Source: Aeromicrobium phragmitis | GTDB lineage: Bacteria > Actinomycetota > Actinomycetes > Propionibacteriales > Nocardioidaceae | Assembly: GCF_003674095.1 (NCBI RefSeq) | Contig: NZ_RDBF01000002.1 | Location: 1 to 64,000 of the forward strand | Length of the DNA stretch: 64,000 nucleotides | Reading direction: 5' to 3' | Shown here: piece by piece, positions 41,833 to 55,764 of the stretch | How positions within the stretch are numbered: the first letter of the stretch is position 1 | Layout: each line of letters starts with the position of its first letter | Translations under genes and position numbers: made by a program | Notes under the pieces: generated by a model | Told to the model about the DNA's origin: nothing | Databases searched by the model: none | Seen by the model: only the letters and a program-made list of their open reading frames with translations

Positions 41833-42954
41833 ATGAGAATCGGCGTTGTCACAGAGCTCAAGAATCACGAGGATCGGGTGGCGCTGACGCCGGCCGGCGC
41901 TGCGACGCTGGTGCAGGACGGTCACGAGGTGGTCGTGCAGGCCGGCGCGGGTGCCGGTTCCTACTTCTCCGATGACGAGTACCGTGCCGCCGGAGCGCGG
42001 ATCTACGAGACCTCGAGCGATGTGTGGGCCGATGCCGACCTTCTGCTCAAGGTCAAAGAACCGGTCGAGGCCGAGTACCGGCGGCTGCGTGCCGACCAGG
42101 TGCTCTTCACATATCTGCATCTGGCCGCCGACCCCGCCGGTACCCGGGCCATCCTCGACAGCGGCACCACGGCAATCGCGTACGAGACCGTGCAGGGGGC
42201 TGACGGGTCGCTGCCCCTGCTCGCGCCGATGTCGGAGGTGGCGGGACGGCTCGCCGCGCAGGTCGGCGCCTACCATCTGATGAGTCCCGCGGGCGGCCGC
42301 GGTGTGCTGCCCGGCGGTGTGCCCGGCGTCGCGCCGGCCAAGGTCGTCGTCATCGGGGGCGGCGTCTCGGGGACCCAAGCGGCGACGATCGCCCTCGGCA
42401 TGGGCGCGCACGTGACCGTGCTCGACCTCAGCGTGCCGCGGCTGCGCGAGCTCGACGTCCATTTCGGCGGCCGCGTCATGACCTTGGCGTCGAACCCCCT
42501 CGTCGTCGAGGAGCAGGTGCTCGAGGCGGACCTCGTGATCGGCGCGGTGCTCGTGCCCGGGGCCAAAGCGCCGACGCTGGTGAGCAACGACCTCGTCTCC
42601 CGGGTGCGCCCGGGCACCGTCTTCGTCGACATCTCGATCGACCAAGGCGGCTGCTTCGAGGACTCGCGGCCCACGACCCACGACGCCCCGACGTTCCCGG
42701 TCCACGACGCGCTCTTCTACTGCGTCGCCAACATGCCCGGCTCCGTCCCGCGGACGTCGACGCTGGCGCTCACCAACGTCACGCTGCCGTACGTCCAGCG
42801 CCTCGCCCGGCAGGGGTGGCAGGAGGCGCTGGCGGACGACGCCGGGTTCGCTTCCGGGCTCAGCGCCCACGCCGGGCGGCTCACCCACCCCCAAGTGGGC
42901 GACGCGCTCGGCATGCCGCATGTGGAGCCGCGCGAGGTGCTTGCCGGCGGCTGA
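41833..42954 (+). CDS. ald: Alanine dehydrogenase
   Basis: A 373-residue L-alanine dehydrogenase interconverting alanine with pyruvate and ammonium using NAD. Landmarks: MRIGVVTELKNHEDRVALTP, the catalytic Lys of LLKVKEPVEAEY, catalytic His in FTYLHLAAD, the Rossmann motif VVVIGGGVSGTQAATIA, and IDQGGCFEDSRPTTHD. Length and motifs match the family closely. Monocistronic; a short GC hairpin (GCCGGC repeats, 42982-42997) after the stop may terminate it. Confidence 0.96.
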   Translation: MRIGVVTELKNHEDRVALTPAGAATLVQDGHEVVVQAGAGAGSYFSDDEYRAAGARIYETSSDVWADADLLLKVKEPVEAEYRRLRADQVLFTYLHLAADPAGTRAILDSGTTAIAYETVQGADGSLPLLAPMSEVAGRLAAQVGAYHLMSPAGGRGVLPGGVPGVAPAKVVVIGGGVSGTQAATIALGMGAHVTVLDLSVPRLRELDVHFGGRVMTLASNPLVVEEQVLEADLVIGAVLVPGAKAPTLVSNDLVSRVRPGTVFVDISIDQGGCFEDSRPTTHDAPTFPVHDALFYCVANMPGSVPRTSTLALTNVTLPYVQRLARQGWQEALADDAGFASGLSAHAGRLTHPQVGDALGMPHVEPREVLAGG

Positions 42955-43057
42955 AGGTCGACGCGACCGAGATCACATCATGCCGGCGAGGGCCGGCGGA
43001 CGGGCGTGGCTCACAATAGATGCCACACCATCGATATGAACCCGGATCGGAGGACAA

Positions 43058-43219
43058 ATGCCGATCGCACTGCGGTTGGTCCTGTTGCTCGCTCTCGGCG
43101 TGGCCATCATCGCTTTCGGGCGTCGCCGTCAGAACGAAGCGCTCGTCTACGGCGGGGGAGCGCTCACCGCGCTGACCGGCACGACGTTCATCGCGTTCGC
43201 CGCCGCGACGATCCTCTGA
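43058..43219 (+). CDS. Small two-helix membrane protein
   Basis: A 53-residue protein beginning MPIALRLVLLLALGVAIIAF, a basic turn (GRRRQNEA), and a second hydrophobic helix ending in FAAATIL. CGGAGGA lies four bases before the ATG, a strong ribosome site that supports translation. No similarity recognised. It ends two bases before the convergent acidic small gene. Confidence 0.65.
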   Translation: MPIALRLVLLLALGVAIIAFGRRRQNEALVYGGGALTALTGTTFIAFAAATIL

Positions 43220-43221
43220 CG

Positions 43222-43365
43222 TCAGTCTTCCGGGTCCTCCAGGGGGACGGGGCGCTCCTCATCGGGAAGGACGATGTTCTCGGGCTCCTCGTCCTGCCAG
43301 ATCTCCTGCTGCTGCTCGGCCACGTCGTGGTCGGGCGCCGGGGATTCGATGAACGGCTCGGACAT
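43222..43365 (-). CDS. Small acidic protein
   Basis: A 47-residue, strongly acidic, Pro-containing peptide (MSEPFIESPAPDHDVAEQQQ, then EEPENIVLPDEERPVPLEDP). ATG at 43365 has GAGGAGG about seven bases upstream, so translation is likely; the longer frame upstream lacks a good site. Probably disordered. Function unknown. Confidence 0.6.
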   Translation of the reverse strand: MSEPFIESPAPDHDVAEQQQEIWQDEEPENIVLPDEERPVPLEDPED

Positions 43366-43479
43366 CTCGACCTCCTCGTTGGTGCGTCTTCCGGTTCCAG
43401 CACACCACACGGGACAAGGGGCCGCGACCCGACGCCGGCCGCGCGTGTCAGCGCCCGTGCATCGCCTGCCGACCGGGGG

Positions 43480-48525
<5,046 letters not shown>

Positions 48526-48529
<4 letters not shown>

Positions 48530-49392
48530 GCGAGGCCGCGGCGTGGCCGGGCGGGCGGTCGCTCGCCACGGATGCCGGCGACCATCTCCAGCACCCGGCG
48601 CGTCGCGACGACGTCGTGCGCGCGGAACACCGCCGCGCCGTGCCACGCCGCGATCGCGGTGGCGGCCAGCGTCCCCTCGAGGCGGTCGTCGACGCCCAGG
48701 TCGAGGGTCTCGCCGACGAAGTCCTTGCGCGACAGCGCCATGAGTACCGGCCACCCCGTGGCGACCAACTCGTCGGTGCGGCGCAGCAGTTCCAGCCCGT
48801 GAAAGGTGTTCTTGCCGAAGTCATGGGTGGGATCGATGAGGATGCCGTCGCGAGGGACGCCCTGCTTCACGAGGCGCTCGGCGGCGGCAGTGGTCTCGTC
48901 CGCGACGCTGCGCACCACGTCGTCGTAGGCCACCCGGAACGGGTCGGTCCGCGGCTCGGCGCCGCCGGTATGCGAGCAGACGTACCCGCAACCGAACGCC
49001 GCCGCGACGTCCGCCAACTCGGGATCGGCGCCGGCCCACGTGTCGTTGAGCAGGTCGGCACCGGCCTCGGCGCACCGAACCCCCACCTCCGCGCGCCACG
49101 TGTCGACACTGATCACCAGATCCTCGAAGCGCTCGCGCACTCGGGCGACGAACGGCACGGTTCGCTCGATCTCCTCGGCCACCGTCACCGCGGTGCCCGT
49201 GCCGGCCTTCACCCCGCCGATGTCGACGATGTCCGCGCCCTCGTCCACCGCGCGTTCCACCGCCGCCAGAGCGCGCCGGGGATCGAACGTCGCGCCGCGG
49301 TCGAAGAAGGAGTCCGGCGTGCGGTTGACGATCGCCATCACGAGTGCACGGTCCCGGGCCACGGTCCGCCCGCGGAAGGTGAGGGTCGCCAT
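48526..49392 (-). CDS. Dihydropteroate synthase-like protein (FolP2 type)
   Basis: A 288-residue TIM-barrel protein of the pterin-binding family. The first signature reads VMAIVNRTPDSFFDRGATF, with Arg and Asp-Arg where classical FolP has NVTPDSFSDGG, followed by DIVDIGGVKAG, SVDTWR, LLNDTWAG, DPTHDFGKNT and ALSRKDFVGE. This NRTPDSF.DRG variant is typical of the actinobacterial FolP2 branch, for which the mycobacterial protein lacked dihydropteroate synthase activity. ATG at 49392 is used. Only five bases separate it from arfB upstream. Confidence 0.88.
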
Positions 49393-49397
49393 GGTGC

Positions 49398-49814
49398 TCA
49401 GGGTTGCATACGGCGTGAACGTTTGAGGTCGCTGCGCCGCCGCTTGGCGTCCAGGCGGCGTTGGTCTGCCGCGCGTGACTTGCGGGTGGGCTTGCGCTTG
49501 GCCACGGGTGCGACGGCCTCGGTGACCAGTTCCTCGAGCCGGACCCGGGCGGCCTCGCGGTTGCGGTGCTGGGAGCGATAGCGCGACGACGCGACGGCCA
49601 GCACGCCGTCGCTGGTGAGGCGAGACCGAAGCCGCTGGGTAGCGCGGTCCTTCTCGTCGTCGTCGAGGATGGTCGAGGACGCCAGCGACCACCGCACCTC
49701 CGCGCGGGTGTCCGAGGTGTTGACGTGCTGACCACCGGGCCCGGACGACCTGCTGAACCGCCAGCTCAGCTCCTCCTCGGGCAGGCGGATGCGCCCGTGT
49801 CGTCGCGTGCTCAC
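49398..49814 (-). CDS. arfB: Ribosome rescue hydrolase ArfB (YaeJ)
   Basis: A 138-residue peptidyl-tRNA hydrolase of the release-factor fold. The catalytic GGQ is in SRSSGPGGQHVNTSDTRAE (about residue 30), and the C-terminal tail is strongly basic (KRKPTRKSRAADQRRLDAKR), as needed to sit in an empty mRNA channel of stalled ribosomes. GTG at 49814 (STRRHGRIRLPEEELSW) is preferred to the GTG at 49835. It precedes the folP2-like gene in the same direction. Confidence 0.92.
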   Translation of the reverse strand: MSTRRHGRIRLPEEELSWRFSRSSGPGGQHVNTSDTRAEVRWSLASSTILDDDEKDRATQRLRSRLTSDGVLAVASSRYRSQHRNREAARVRLEELVTEAVAPVAKRKPTRKSRAADQRRLDAKRRRSDLKRSRRMQP

Positions 49815-49840
49815 CCGCCGATCATTCCAGCGCACGTCAC

Positions 49841-50011
49841 GGTGGTCGAGTCGTGGTCTCGATACGCCGCTCGCAGAGCTCGCTGGCTACTCGACCACCT
49901 AGGGCTGGGGGTGGTCCGGTGTGGTCTCGATACGCCGCTCGCAGAGCTCGCTGGCTACTCGACCACCTAAGGGGTGGGTTGGCTCGTCAGGCTCCGCCTA
50001 CTCGACCGCCT
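49841..50011. repeat. Palindromic intergenic repeat cluster 6
   Basis: Two near-identical full copies, 49853-49899 and 49921-49967, both GTGGTCTCGATACG, core CCGCTCGCAGAGCTCGCTGG, CTACTCGACCACC, in the same orientation, plus a left-end half copy at 49841 and a right-end half copy (CCTACTCGACCGCC) ending at 50011. The cluster fills the space between arfB and the CBS gene. Confidence 0.88.
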
Positions 50012-50021
50012 AGGGTGCTGG

Positions 50022-50450
50022 TCAGCCCTGGACGTACTGTTCGAGCTGGTCGCGTTCGAACTGCAGTTGCTCCATGCGGTACTTGACGGCGTCGCCGATG
50101 CTGACCAGGCCGACGAGGGCGCCGTCCTCGACGACGGGCACATGGCGCACCCGGAACTCGGTCATCGTCGACATGAGCTCGGTGATCGGATCCTCAGGCC
50201 GGCAGACCTGGATGTCGGCTGTCATGATCATCTCCACGGTCGCCGCGCGGGGGTCGGGTAGGTCGCGCAGCCTGCGCACGATGTCGCGTTCGGAGACGAT
50301 GCCGAGGATGGACACACCGTCGTCGCTCACGACGAGCGCACCGACGTTGTGCTCGGCCAGGGCGGCGAGCAGGTCGGGCATCGTCGTGTGCGGGCTGACC
50401 GTGAAGACCCGATCACTGCCTTTGGAACTCAGGACGTCGCGAACGCGCAT
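50022..50450 (-). CDS. CBS domain-containing protein
   Basis: A 142-residue protein made of two CBS domains: about residues 1-60 (VRDVLSSKGSDRVFTVSPHT, VSDDGVSILGIVSERDIVR) and about 75-135 (MIMTADIQVCRPEDPITELM, VVEDGALVGLVSIGDAVKY). Such stand-alone pairs bind adenosine nucleotides and act as sensors. No partner domain is fused. A stress-type regulatory role is generic to the family. Confidence 0.92.
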   Translation of the reverse strand: MRVRDVLSSKGSDRVFTVSPHTTMPDLLAALAEHNVGALVVSDDGVSILGIVSERDIVRRLRDLPDPRAATVEMIMTADIQVCRPEDPITELMSTMTEFRVRHVPVVEDGALVGLVSIGDAVKYRMEQLQFERDQLEQYVQG

Positions 50451-50506
50451 GGGACACCTCCAGGGATGACCCGAATGTAACGTGTGTCACATCAACGCGC
50501 CAGACC

Positions 50507-51379
50507 TCAGGAGCGGCGATGCAGATCCAGGTGCCGCACGTTGTCGGTCGGATCGGGCGCGGGAGCGGGGTCCTCGTCGGGGAAGTAGCCGACGAACGCC
50601 ATCGCGGTGTCGTGCAGCCGTCCGTTGGTGGCCAGGGCGTTGCCGCCCCACGGTCCGGGTTCGCCCGAGAGGCTCGTGAACCGTCCGCCGGCTTCGCGCA
50701 CGATGATGTCGAGCGCGGCCATGTCCCACAGGTTGAGTTCGGGCTCGACCGCGATGTCGATCGCGCCCTCGGCGAGCAGCATGTACGACCAGAAGTCCCC
50801 GAACGCGCGCGTGCGCCAGGCCCGGGACAGCAGATGGAGGAAGTCGTCGCGCTTGCCGATCTGCTCCCATCCGCCCAGCGAGGCGTAGGAGATCGAGGCC
50901 GCCGCCAGGTCGCTGACGTGCGAGACCTGGATCTGGCGAGAGCTCAGCAGGGACTTGCCGGTGTGCGCGCCGCCGTCCTTGGACGCCCACCAGCGCCGAC
51001 CGAGGGCCGGTGCGGAGACGCAGCCCACCACGATCTCGCCGGCTTCCTCCAACGCGATGAGCGTGCCCCACACGGGGACCCCGCGCACGAAGTTCGACGT
51101 GCCGTCGATCGGATCGACGATCCACCGGCGCTCGGAGCTGCCGGCGGTGCCCTCCGTCTCGCCCTCCTCCTCTCCGAGCACGATGTCGCGACTGCGCGCG
51201 GAGGCGAGGGTCCGCCGGATGGCGGCCTCCACCGCCTGATCCGACTCCGTCACATAGGTCATGTCGGGCTTGGTGGAGACACTCAGGTCGACCGCGCCGA
51301 ATCGGTCCATGCTCAGGTTGTCGGCCGAGTCGGCGAGCACGTGCGCGAGGCGCAGGTCGTCGAGATAGGGGTTGGCCAT
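50507..51379 (-). CDS. hisN: Histidinol-phosphatase, inositol-monophosphatase type
   Basis: A 290-residue Mg-dependent phosphatase. Metal-site motifs: VTESDQAVE, GEEEGETEG, the block IVDPIDGTSNFVRG (DPxDGT) and NLWDMAALDIIVREAGG. This is the HisN-type enzyme of actinobacterial histidine synthesis, commonly next to rsgA and aroA as here. ATG at 51379 is used. A broader inositol- or sugar-phosphatase activity cannot be excluded from sequence alone. Confidence 0.92.
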   Translation of the reverse strand: MANPYLDDLRLAHVLADSADNLSMDRFGAVDLSVSTKPDMTYVTESDQAVEAAIRRTLASARSRDIVLGEEEGETEGTAGSSERRWIVDPIDGTSNFVRGVPVWGTLIALEEAGEIVVGCVSAPALGRRWWASKDGGAHTGKSLLSSRQIQVSHVSDLAAASISYASLGGWEQIGKRDDFLHLLSRAWRTRAFGDFWSYMLLAEGAIDIAVEPELNLWDMAALDIIVREAGGRFTSLSGEPGPWGGNALATNGRLHDTAMAFVGYFPDEDPAPAPDPTDNVRHLDLHRRS

Positions 51380-51426
51380 GGCCACAGCGTACGCAATCGC
51401 CGCGGGGCCCGGTGCCACGCGGAGGG

Positions 51427-52419
51427 TTAGTACTCCGCGGCGGTGGCGCGGCTGGCCAGGATGCGCCGGAACGAGACGACCCGTTCGGCCGGGAGGCGAC
51501 CCTCGGCCACGGCGACGTCGAGGGCGCACTCGGGTTCCTCGACGAGGTGAGTGCATCCGCGCGGGCAGTCGAGAGCGACGTCGGCGAGGTCGGGAAACGC
51601 CCGGATGATGTGGTCGGTTTCCACGTGGCGCAGACCGAACGACCGGATGCCGGGCGTGTCGATGATCGATCCGCCGAACGGAAGAGCGAGCAGTTGCGCC
51701 GAGGTCGAGGTATGACGCCCGCGACCGGTCACTTCGTTGACGTGACTCGTCGCCCGGTCGGCGTCGGGCACGAGAGCGTTGACCAGGGTCGACTTGCCCA
51801 CGCCGCTGTGCCCCACGAGAACGCTGGTGTGGTCGCGCAGCTCGTCGCGGAGCTCGTCCAGCGGCCCGCCTCGCTGAGTGACGACGACCCGCACATCGAG
51901 GGGGCGCAGGAGGCTGAGGAGGTCATCGGGGGAGCCGAGGTCGGCCTTCGTGAAGCAGACGATCGGCTCGATGCCCGCGTCGAAGGCTGCCACCAAGCAA
52001 CGGTCGATGAGTCCCATGCGCGGCGGCGGGTCGGCGAGCGCCTGCACGATCACCATGCGGTCGGCGTTCGCGACGATGACCCGCTCGAGCGCTTCGTCGT
52101 CGTCCGCGGTGCGCCGCAGCACGGTGCGGCGGGGGAGCACCTCGACGATCCGCGCCAGCGTCCCCTCACGGCCCGACTGGTCGCCGACGATCCGGACCTC
52201 GTCGCCCACCACCACGCCCTGCCGGCCGAGCGGACGTGACTTCATGGCGGTGACGACCGTGCCGTCCTCGGCAGTCACGGTGTACCGGCCGCGGTCGATG
52301 GTGACGACCCGCGCGATCGGCGCTTCGTCGTACGTCGGCCGGTCCTTCGTGCGGGGGCGGCTTCCGCGCCGGCGCGGGCGCTCGAAGCGCTCGTGCTCGT
52401 CGCGTTCGCGGGGACTCAC
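51427..52419 (-). CDS. rsgA: Ribosome small subunit-dependent GTPase A
   Basis: A 330-residue circularly permuted GTPase acting in 30S subunit maturation. An OB-fold N-domain (about 35-105) is followed by G4 CFTKADL, G1 GHSGVGKSTLVNAL, G3 DTPGIRSFGL, and a C-terminal zinc knuckle CPRGCTHLVEEPEC. The permuted order G4-G1-G3 is diagnostic. Its start overlaps the aroA stop by four bases (GTGA), so aroA-rsgA are translationally coupled. Confidence 0.95.
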   Translation of the reverse strand: MSPRERDEHERFERPRRRGSRPRTKDRPTYDEAPIARVVTIDRGRYTVTAEDGTVVTAMKSRPLGRQGVVVGDEVRIVGDQSGREGTLARIVEVLPRRTVLRRTADDDEALERVIVANADRMVIVQALADPPPRMGLIDRCLVAAFDAGIEPIVCFTKADLGSPDDLLSLLRPLDVRVVVTQRGGPLDELRDELRDHTSVLVGHSGVGKSTLVNALVPDADRATSHVNEVTGRGRHTSTSAQLLALPFGGSIIDTPGIRSFGLRHVETDHIIRAFPDLADVALDCPRGCTHLVEEPECALDVAVAEGRLPAERVVSFRRILASRATAAEY

Positions 52420-53684
52420 CGCGTGAACTCCGTCCAGTCCCGCGCGAACGTGGGATACGTCTTGGCCGTGGTGGCGATGTCCTCGATCTCGATGCCGGCG
52501 ACCCGGAGTCCGAGCACGACACCGGCATGCGCCATGCGGTGGTCGGCGTAGGTATGGAAGCGGCCGGCGCGCAACGGTCGCGGTTCGATGTGCAGACCGT
52601 CGGCGGTCTCGGTGACCGCGCCGCCGAGCCCGTTGATCTCAGCGGCCAGGGCGGCGAGCCGGTCGGTCTCGTGGCCCCGCAGGTGGGCGATGCCGCGCAA
52701 GGTGGTCGGCCCCTCGGCCAGGGCAGCGATCGCGGCCACGACGGGGGTCAGCTCGCCCACGTCGTGCAGATCCAGGTCGGCGCCCTGCAGGGTGCCCGAA
52801 GCGCTGAACTCGAGGACGTCTCCGTCCCGCCGCACGTCACCGCCGAACGCGGGAACCAGCTGCCGCCACGCATCGCCGGCCTGGTCCGTCTCCTCGGGCC
52901 AGTAGCGCACGCGGACCCGGCCACCGGTCACCAGCGCGGCCGCGACGTAGCCGCCGGCGTTGGAGAGGTCCGGTTCGATGGTGGTGTCGAGCGGGGCGAT
53001 CGGCCCCGGCTGGATCGTCCAGCGCCCCGGCGTGGAGTCGACCACGACACCGCGGCGGCGCAGTTCGGTCACCGTCATGTCGATGTGCGGCTGGGACGGT
53101 AATACCGCGCCGACGTGCCGCAGGTCGAGCCCGTCGCGGAACCGTGCGCCGACGAGCAGCAGGGCCGAGATGAACTGACTGGACGACGACGCATCGACCT
53201 CGACCGATCCGCCGGCCACGCCGCCCTCGCCGACCACGGTGAAGGGCAGCGTGCCCCGGCCCTCGTCCTCGACCTTGATGCCGAGTGAGCGCAACCCGGC
53301 GAGGGTGCCGGACATCGGGCGCTCGCGCGCTCTCGGGTCGCCGTCGAAGGTCACCGGGGCCGAACCGAGTGCCGCGACCGGCGGGACGAACCGCATGACC
53401 GTGCCGGCCAGCCCGCAGTCGACGGTGACGGGCGTTGACGCGGGCTCCAGCGGATGCACGGTCCAGGCATCGGCCTCGCGGTCGATCCGGGCGCCGAGGC
53501 TCTCCAGCGCACCTGCCATGAGCTCGGTGTCACGGGAGACGAGCGGCTGGCGCAGGCGCGACGAACCGCGGTCGGCGAGCGCGGCGAGCACGAGGGCGCG
53601 GTTGGTGAGGGACTTCGATCCCGGGACGACGACCTCGGCGTCGATCGGGCGCTCACGATGGGGAGCGGGCCACCATGGCGTCAA
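52416..53684 (-). CDS. aroA: 3-phosphoshikimate 1-carboxyvinyltransferase (EPSP synthase)
   Basis: A 422-residue EPSP synthase, sixth step of the shikimate pathway. Substrate-site elements are VPGSKSLTNRALVLAAL, the PEP-loop CGLAGTVMRFVPP, DGDPRARERPM, SSQFISALLL, and the C-terminal RGHETDRLAAL with HTYADHRMAH. The PEP loop reads LAGTVMRF rather than the common NAGTAMR, a variant seen in actinobacterial enzymes. ATG at 53684. Leads the aroA-rsgA-hisN group. Confidence 0.95.
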   Translation of the reverse strand: MTPWWPAPHRERPIDAEVVVPGSKSLTNRALVLAALADRGSSRLRQPLVSRDTELMAGALESLGARIDREADAWTVHPLEPASTPVTVDCGLAGTVMRFVPPVAALGSAPVTFDGDPRARERPMSGTLAGLRSLGIKVEDEGRGTLPFTVVGEGGVAGGSVEVDASSSSQFISALLLVGARFRDGLDLRHVGAVLPSQPHIDMTVTELRRRGVVVDSTPGRWTIQPGPIAPLDTTIEPDLSNAGGYVAAALVTGGRVRVRYWPEETDQAGDAWRQLVPAFGGDVRRDGDVLEFSASGTLQGADLDLHDVGELTPVVAAIAALAEGPTTLRGIAHLRGHETDRLAALAAEINGLGGAVTETADGLHIEPRPLRAGRFHTYADHRMAHAGVVLGLRVAGIEIEDIATTAKTYPTFARDWTEFTR

Positions 53685-53687
53685 ACC

Positions 53688-54167
53688 TCAGCTCCGCAGC
53701 TCGTCGACCTGGTCGGCGATGGCGTGACCCGCGTCGGCGACCTTCTTCTTGGCGCGTGCGCCGACCCACTTCTTGTGCGGGTCGGGGTCGAGGGCCGAGA
53801 GCAGCAGGCCGCCGGTCATCGACACGTTCTTCATGAAGTGGATGGTCTGGTTGCGGCGGGCGTCAGGGTCGGTCTCTTTCCAGAACTGGTGCCCCGTGGC
53901 GGTGGTGGCCGGCATCGTCGCGGCGATCGCCAGTGCGCTGGCGCGGGGGAAGTGCCCCGTGGCCAGGCTGAGCCCGGCGGCGACGTGCACAGCGGCGTTG
54001 ACCCGCGCGAGCGTGACCGCATCCGCGGAGGGCATCACCTTCTGGACCTTGTCGGCCAACGGCTGCACCTTGGGCGCCATGGCCGGGGCGTTGCGCAACG
54101 CCATCGTGCCTCCGTAGAGGAACATCGACGCGAGCATCGGGCGGGCGACGGTTCGCAAAAGGGTCAT
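53688..54167 (-). CDS. DoxX family membrane protein
   Basis: A 159-residue protein with about four hydrophobic segments (MLASMFLYGGTMALRNAP, VNAAVHVAAGLSLATGHF, ASALAIAATMPATTATGHQF, VSMTGGLLLSAL). The GHQFWKETDP and NQTIHFMKNVSMTGGLLL stretches are typical of actinobacterial DoxX-like proteins, linked to membrane redox stress in mycobacteria. Ends 3 bp before aroA starts, so they may share a transcript. Confidence 0.9.
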   Translation of the reverse strand: MTLLRTVARPMLASMFLYGGTMALRNAPAMAPKVQPLADKVQKVMPSADAVTLARVNAAVHVAAGLSLATGHFPRASALAIAATMPATTATGHQFWKETDPDARRNQTIHFMKNVSMTGGLLLSALDPDPHKKWVGARAKKKVADAGHAIADQVDELRS

Positions 54168-54207
54168 ACGACATTCTTACCGCACCCTCGCCGGCCGCAC
54201 GACTTGC

Positions 54208-55602
54208 TCAGGCCGGGGGCGGTTCCGCCGGCGTCGTCTCCTCCGTGGTCTCGTTGTTCGGCGGGGGCGGCGGCGCCGACGGGCTCGCGCTCTCGGTTCC
54301 CGCCCAAGGACCGAAGTCGAAGACGTGGTCGGTGGCCGCGGAGGGATCATCGCTCGTGTGGACGCGGGCGCGGCCCGAGCCCTGCTCGTGCTCCACCGTG
54401 ATCGTTCCGGACACGCTGTTGCCGGGAGCGAGCGACGTTGTGCACGTGATCGTCTGTGCCGACGGCGTGCAGGACAGGGCGCTGCTGCTGTCGAGGTAGG
54501 TGACCGCGCCGGCGAACTCGAAGCGCATCATCACCGCGCGAGCGTGGGTTCCCTGGGCGTCCTCGGCGACGATGTGGAAGCGGATGTGCCGCGCCTGGTA
54601 GGCCGTGCCGTTGCGCGTCACGTACTCGTCGTGCGGATCGCCGAACGCGAAACCGACCGCCATGTCCTCGGGGACTGAAGGTTCCTCGCTCGGGCGCGCG
54701 GTGGGGCTCGGCACCGGAGACGGCGAGGGAGCGGGCGGCGGCTCCGACGACGGCGTCGGTTCGGGCCGTGGCGTCGCTGTGGCATCGGGACTGGGCGGAG
54801 CGGGCGCGCCGGCGGACGGTGCCGCGGTCGGGGCGGGAGTCGGAGTGGGTGCCGAGGTGCGCCATCCGGCGGCCACGTTGCCGGGCCCCCAGTGGGCGAC
54901 GGCGAGGGCGCCGAGGCTGGTGGCGAGCAGCATGGCGGCGACGGACGCGACGAAGGTGGCCGGGATCCACCGAGGGCGGGGGCGCCGACGGCGACGGTCC
55001 GCAGCGGGCTGGCGCAGATAACGTTCGCCCCCCACGCCGAGCACGCTGCGCGCCAACGAGGTCGCGGAGGTGAGATCGTCGGCGCTCCACCACACGCCCA
55101 GGCAGGTGGCGCAGGTGTCGGCGTGCCCTTCGAGATCGTCGAGGTGGGTGCGCGCATGTCGGCTCGACGCGTCCTCGCGCTGTCGACGCAGGAATTCCGC
55201 GCGCAGCGCGTCCGATGCGGCAGCGAGCGCGCGGGAGTCGGCGGGCGCGTCGTCGACGACGGCCGACCAGATCAACGACTGCTGCGACACGGGCAGCGAC
55301 CAGAACGCGGCACTCGCGGTCGTGGATGCGAACGACGTGCCGTGACACTCCATCACGACGCGCAAGATCCAGGGTCGGAACGCGGCATCGGTGGCGGCAC
55401 CGTCCAGGACGCGACCGAGACCTTCGATGAACGCGGCGCTCACGAGCGTCTCGGCATCGCGTCCGCGGGTCACGCTCTCGGCGAGTCGTTCGACGGCGGC
55501 CCGATGGCGCTCGAAGAGCTCGGAGAAGGCCGCGTGGTCGCCCTCACGGGTCGCCTCCAGCAGGCTCGCGTCGTCACGCGAGCGGGCGTCGGCGAAGGTC
55601 AT
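54208..55602 (-). CDS. Membrane-anchored ECF sigma-like protein with zinc finger and extracellular domain
   Basis: A 464-residue protein with an unusual plan. Residues about 12-90 match sigma region 2 (LLEATREGDHAAFSELFERH, FRPWILRVVMECHG). About 100-145 resembles a decayed region 4 (FWSLPVSQQSLIWSAVVDDA), whose DNA-reading helix is not recognisable. H160-C164-C167 (HADTCATC) is a zinc anti-sigma-type motif. One membrane helix at about 212-236 follows a basic RRRRRPRPR, then a Pro/Thr-rich spacer and an extracellular beta-type domain (about 312-435) with two Cys. It resembles the ECF52/53 sigma factors that fuse regulator and sensor. ATG at 55602 has AGGAG upstream; longer starts exist at 55635 and 55671. 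Confidence 0.75.
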   Translation of the reverse strand: MTFADARSRDDASLLEATREGDHAAFSELFERHRAAVERLAESVTRGRDAETLVSAAFIEGLGRVLDGAATDAAFRPWILRVVMECHGTSFASTTASAAFWSLPVSQQSLIWSAVVDDAPADSRALAAASDALRAEFLRRQREDASSRHARTHLDDLEGHADTCATCLGVWWSADDLTSATSLARSVLGVGGERYLRQPAADRRRRRPRPRWIPATFVASVAAMLLATSLGALAVAHWGPGNVAAGWRTSAPTPTPAPTAAPSAGAPAPPSPDATATPRPEPTPSSEPPPAPSPSPVPSPTARPSEEPSVPEDMAVGFAFGDPHDEYVTRNGTAYQARHIRFHIVAEDAQGTHARAVMMRFEFAGAVTYLDSSSALSCTPSAQTITCTTSLAPGNSVSGTITVEHEQGSGRARVHTSDDPSAATDHVFDFGPWAGTESASPSAPPPPPNNETTEETTPAEPPPA

Positions 55603-55764
55603 GCGGGAGGGCTCCTGGGTCGGCGTCCTTTCCATCGTAGGCGTCGGAGCGGAAAAACACAGTCTTCTCACCGACGCGGATGTCGTCGCTACGGGAGTGA
55701 GTCGTCGCGCAGTGCGGAGGCGCGTATGGCGAGAATGTCGGCGACCGGTGGTAGACAGAGCGGT

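Noticed and set aside
49853-49967. Two near-identical 47-bp blocks separated by about 21 bp, considered as a minimal CRISPR
   Set aside because: Only two copies, no cas genes, and they belong to the dispersed palindromic repeat family.
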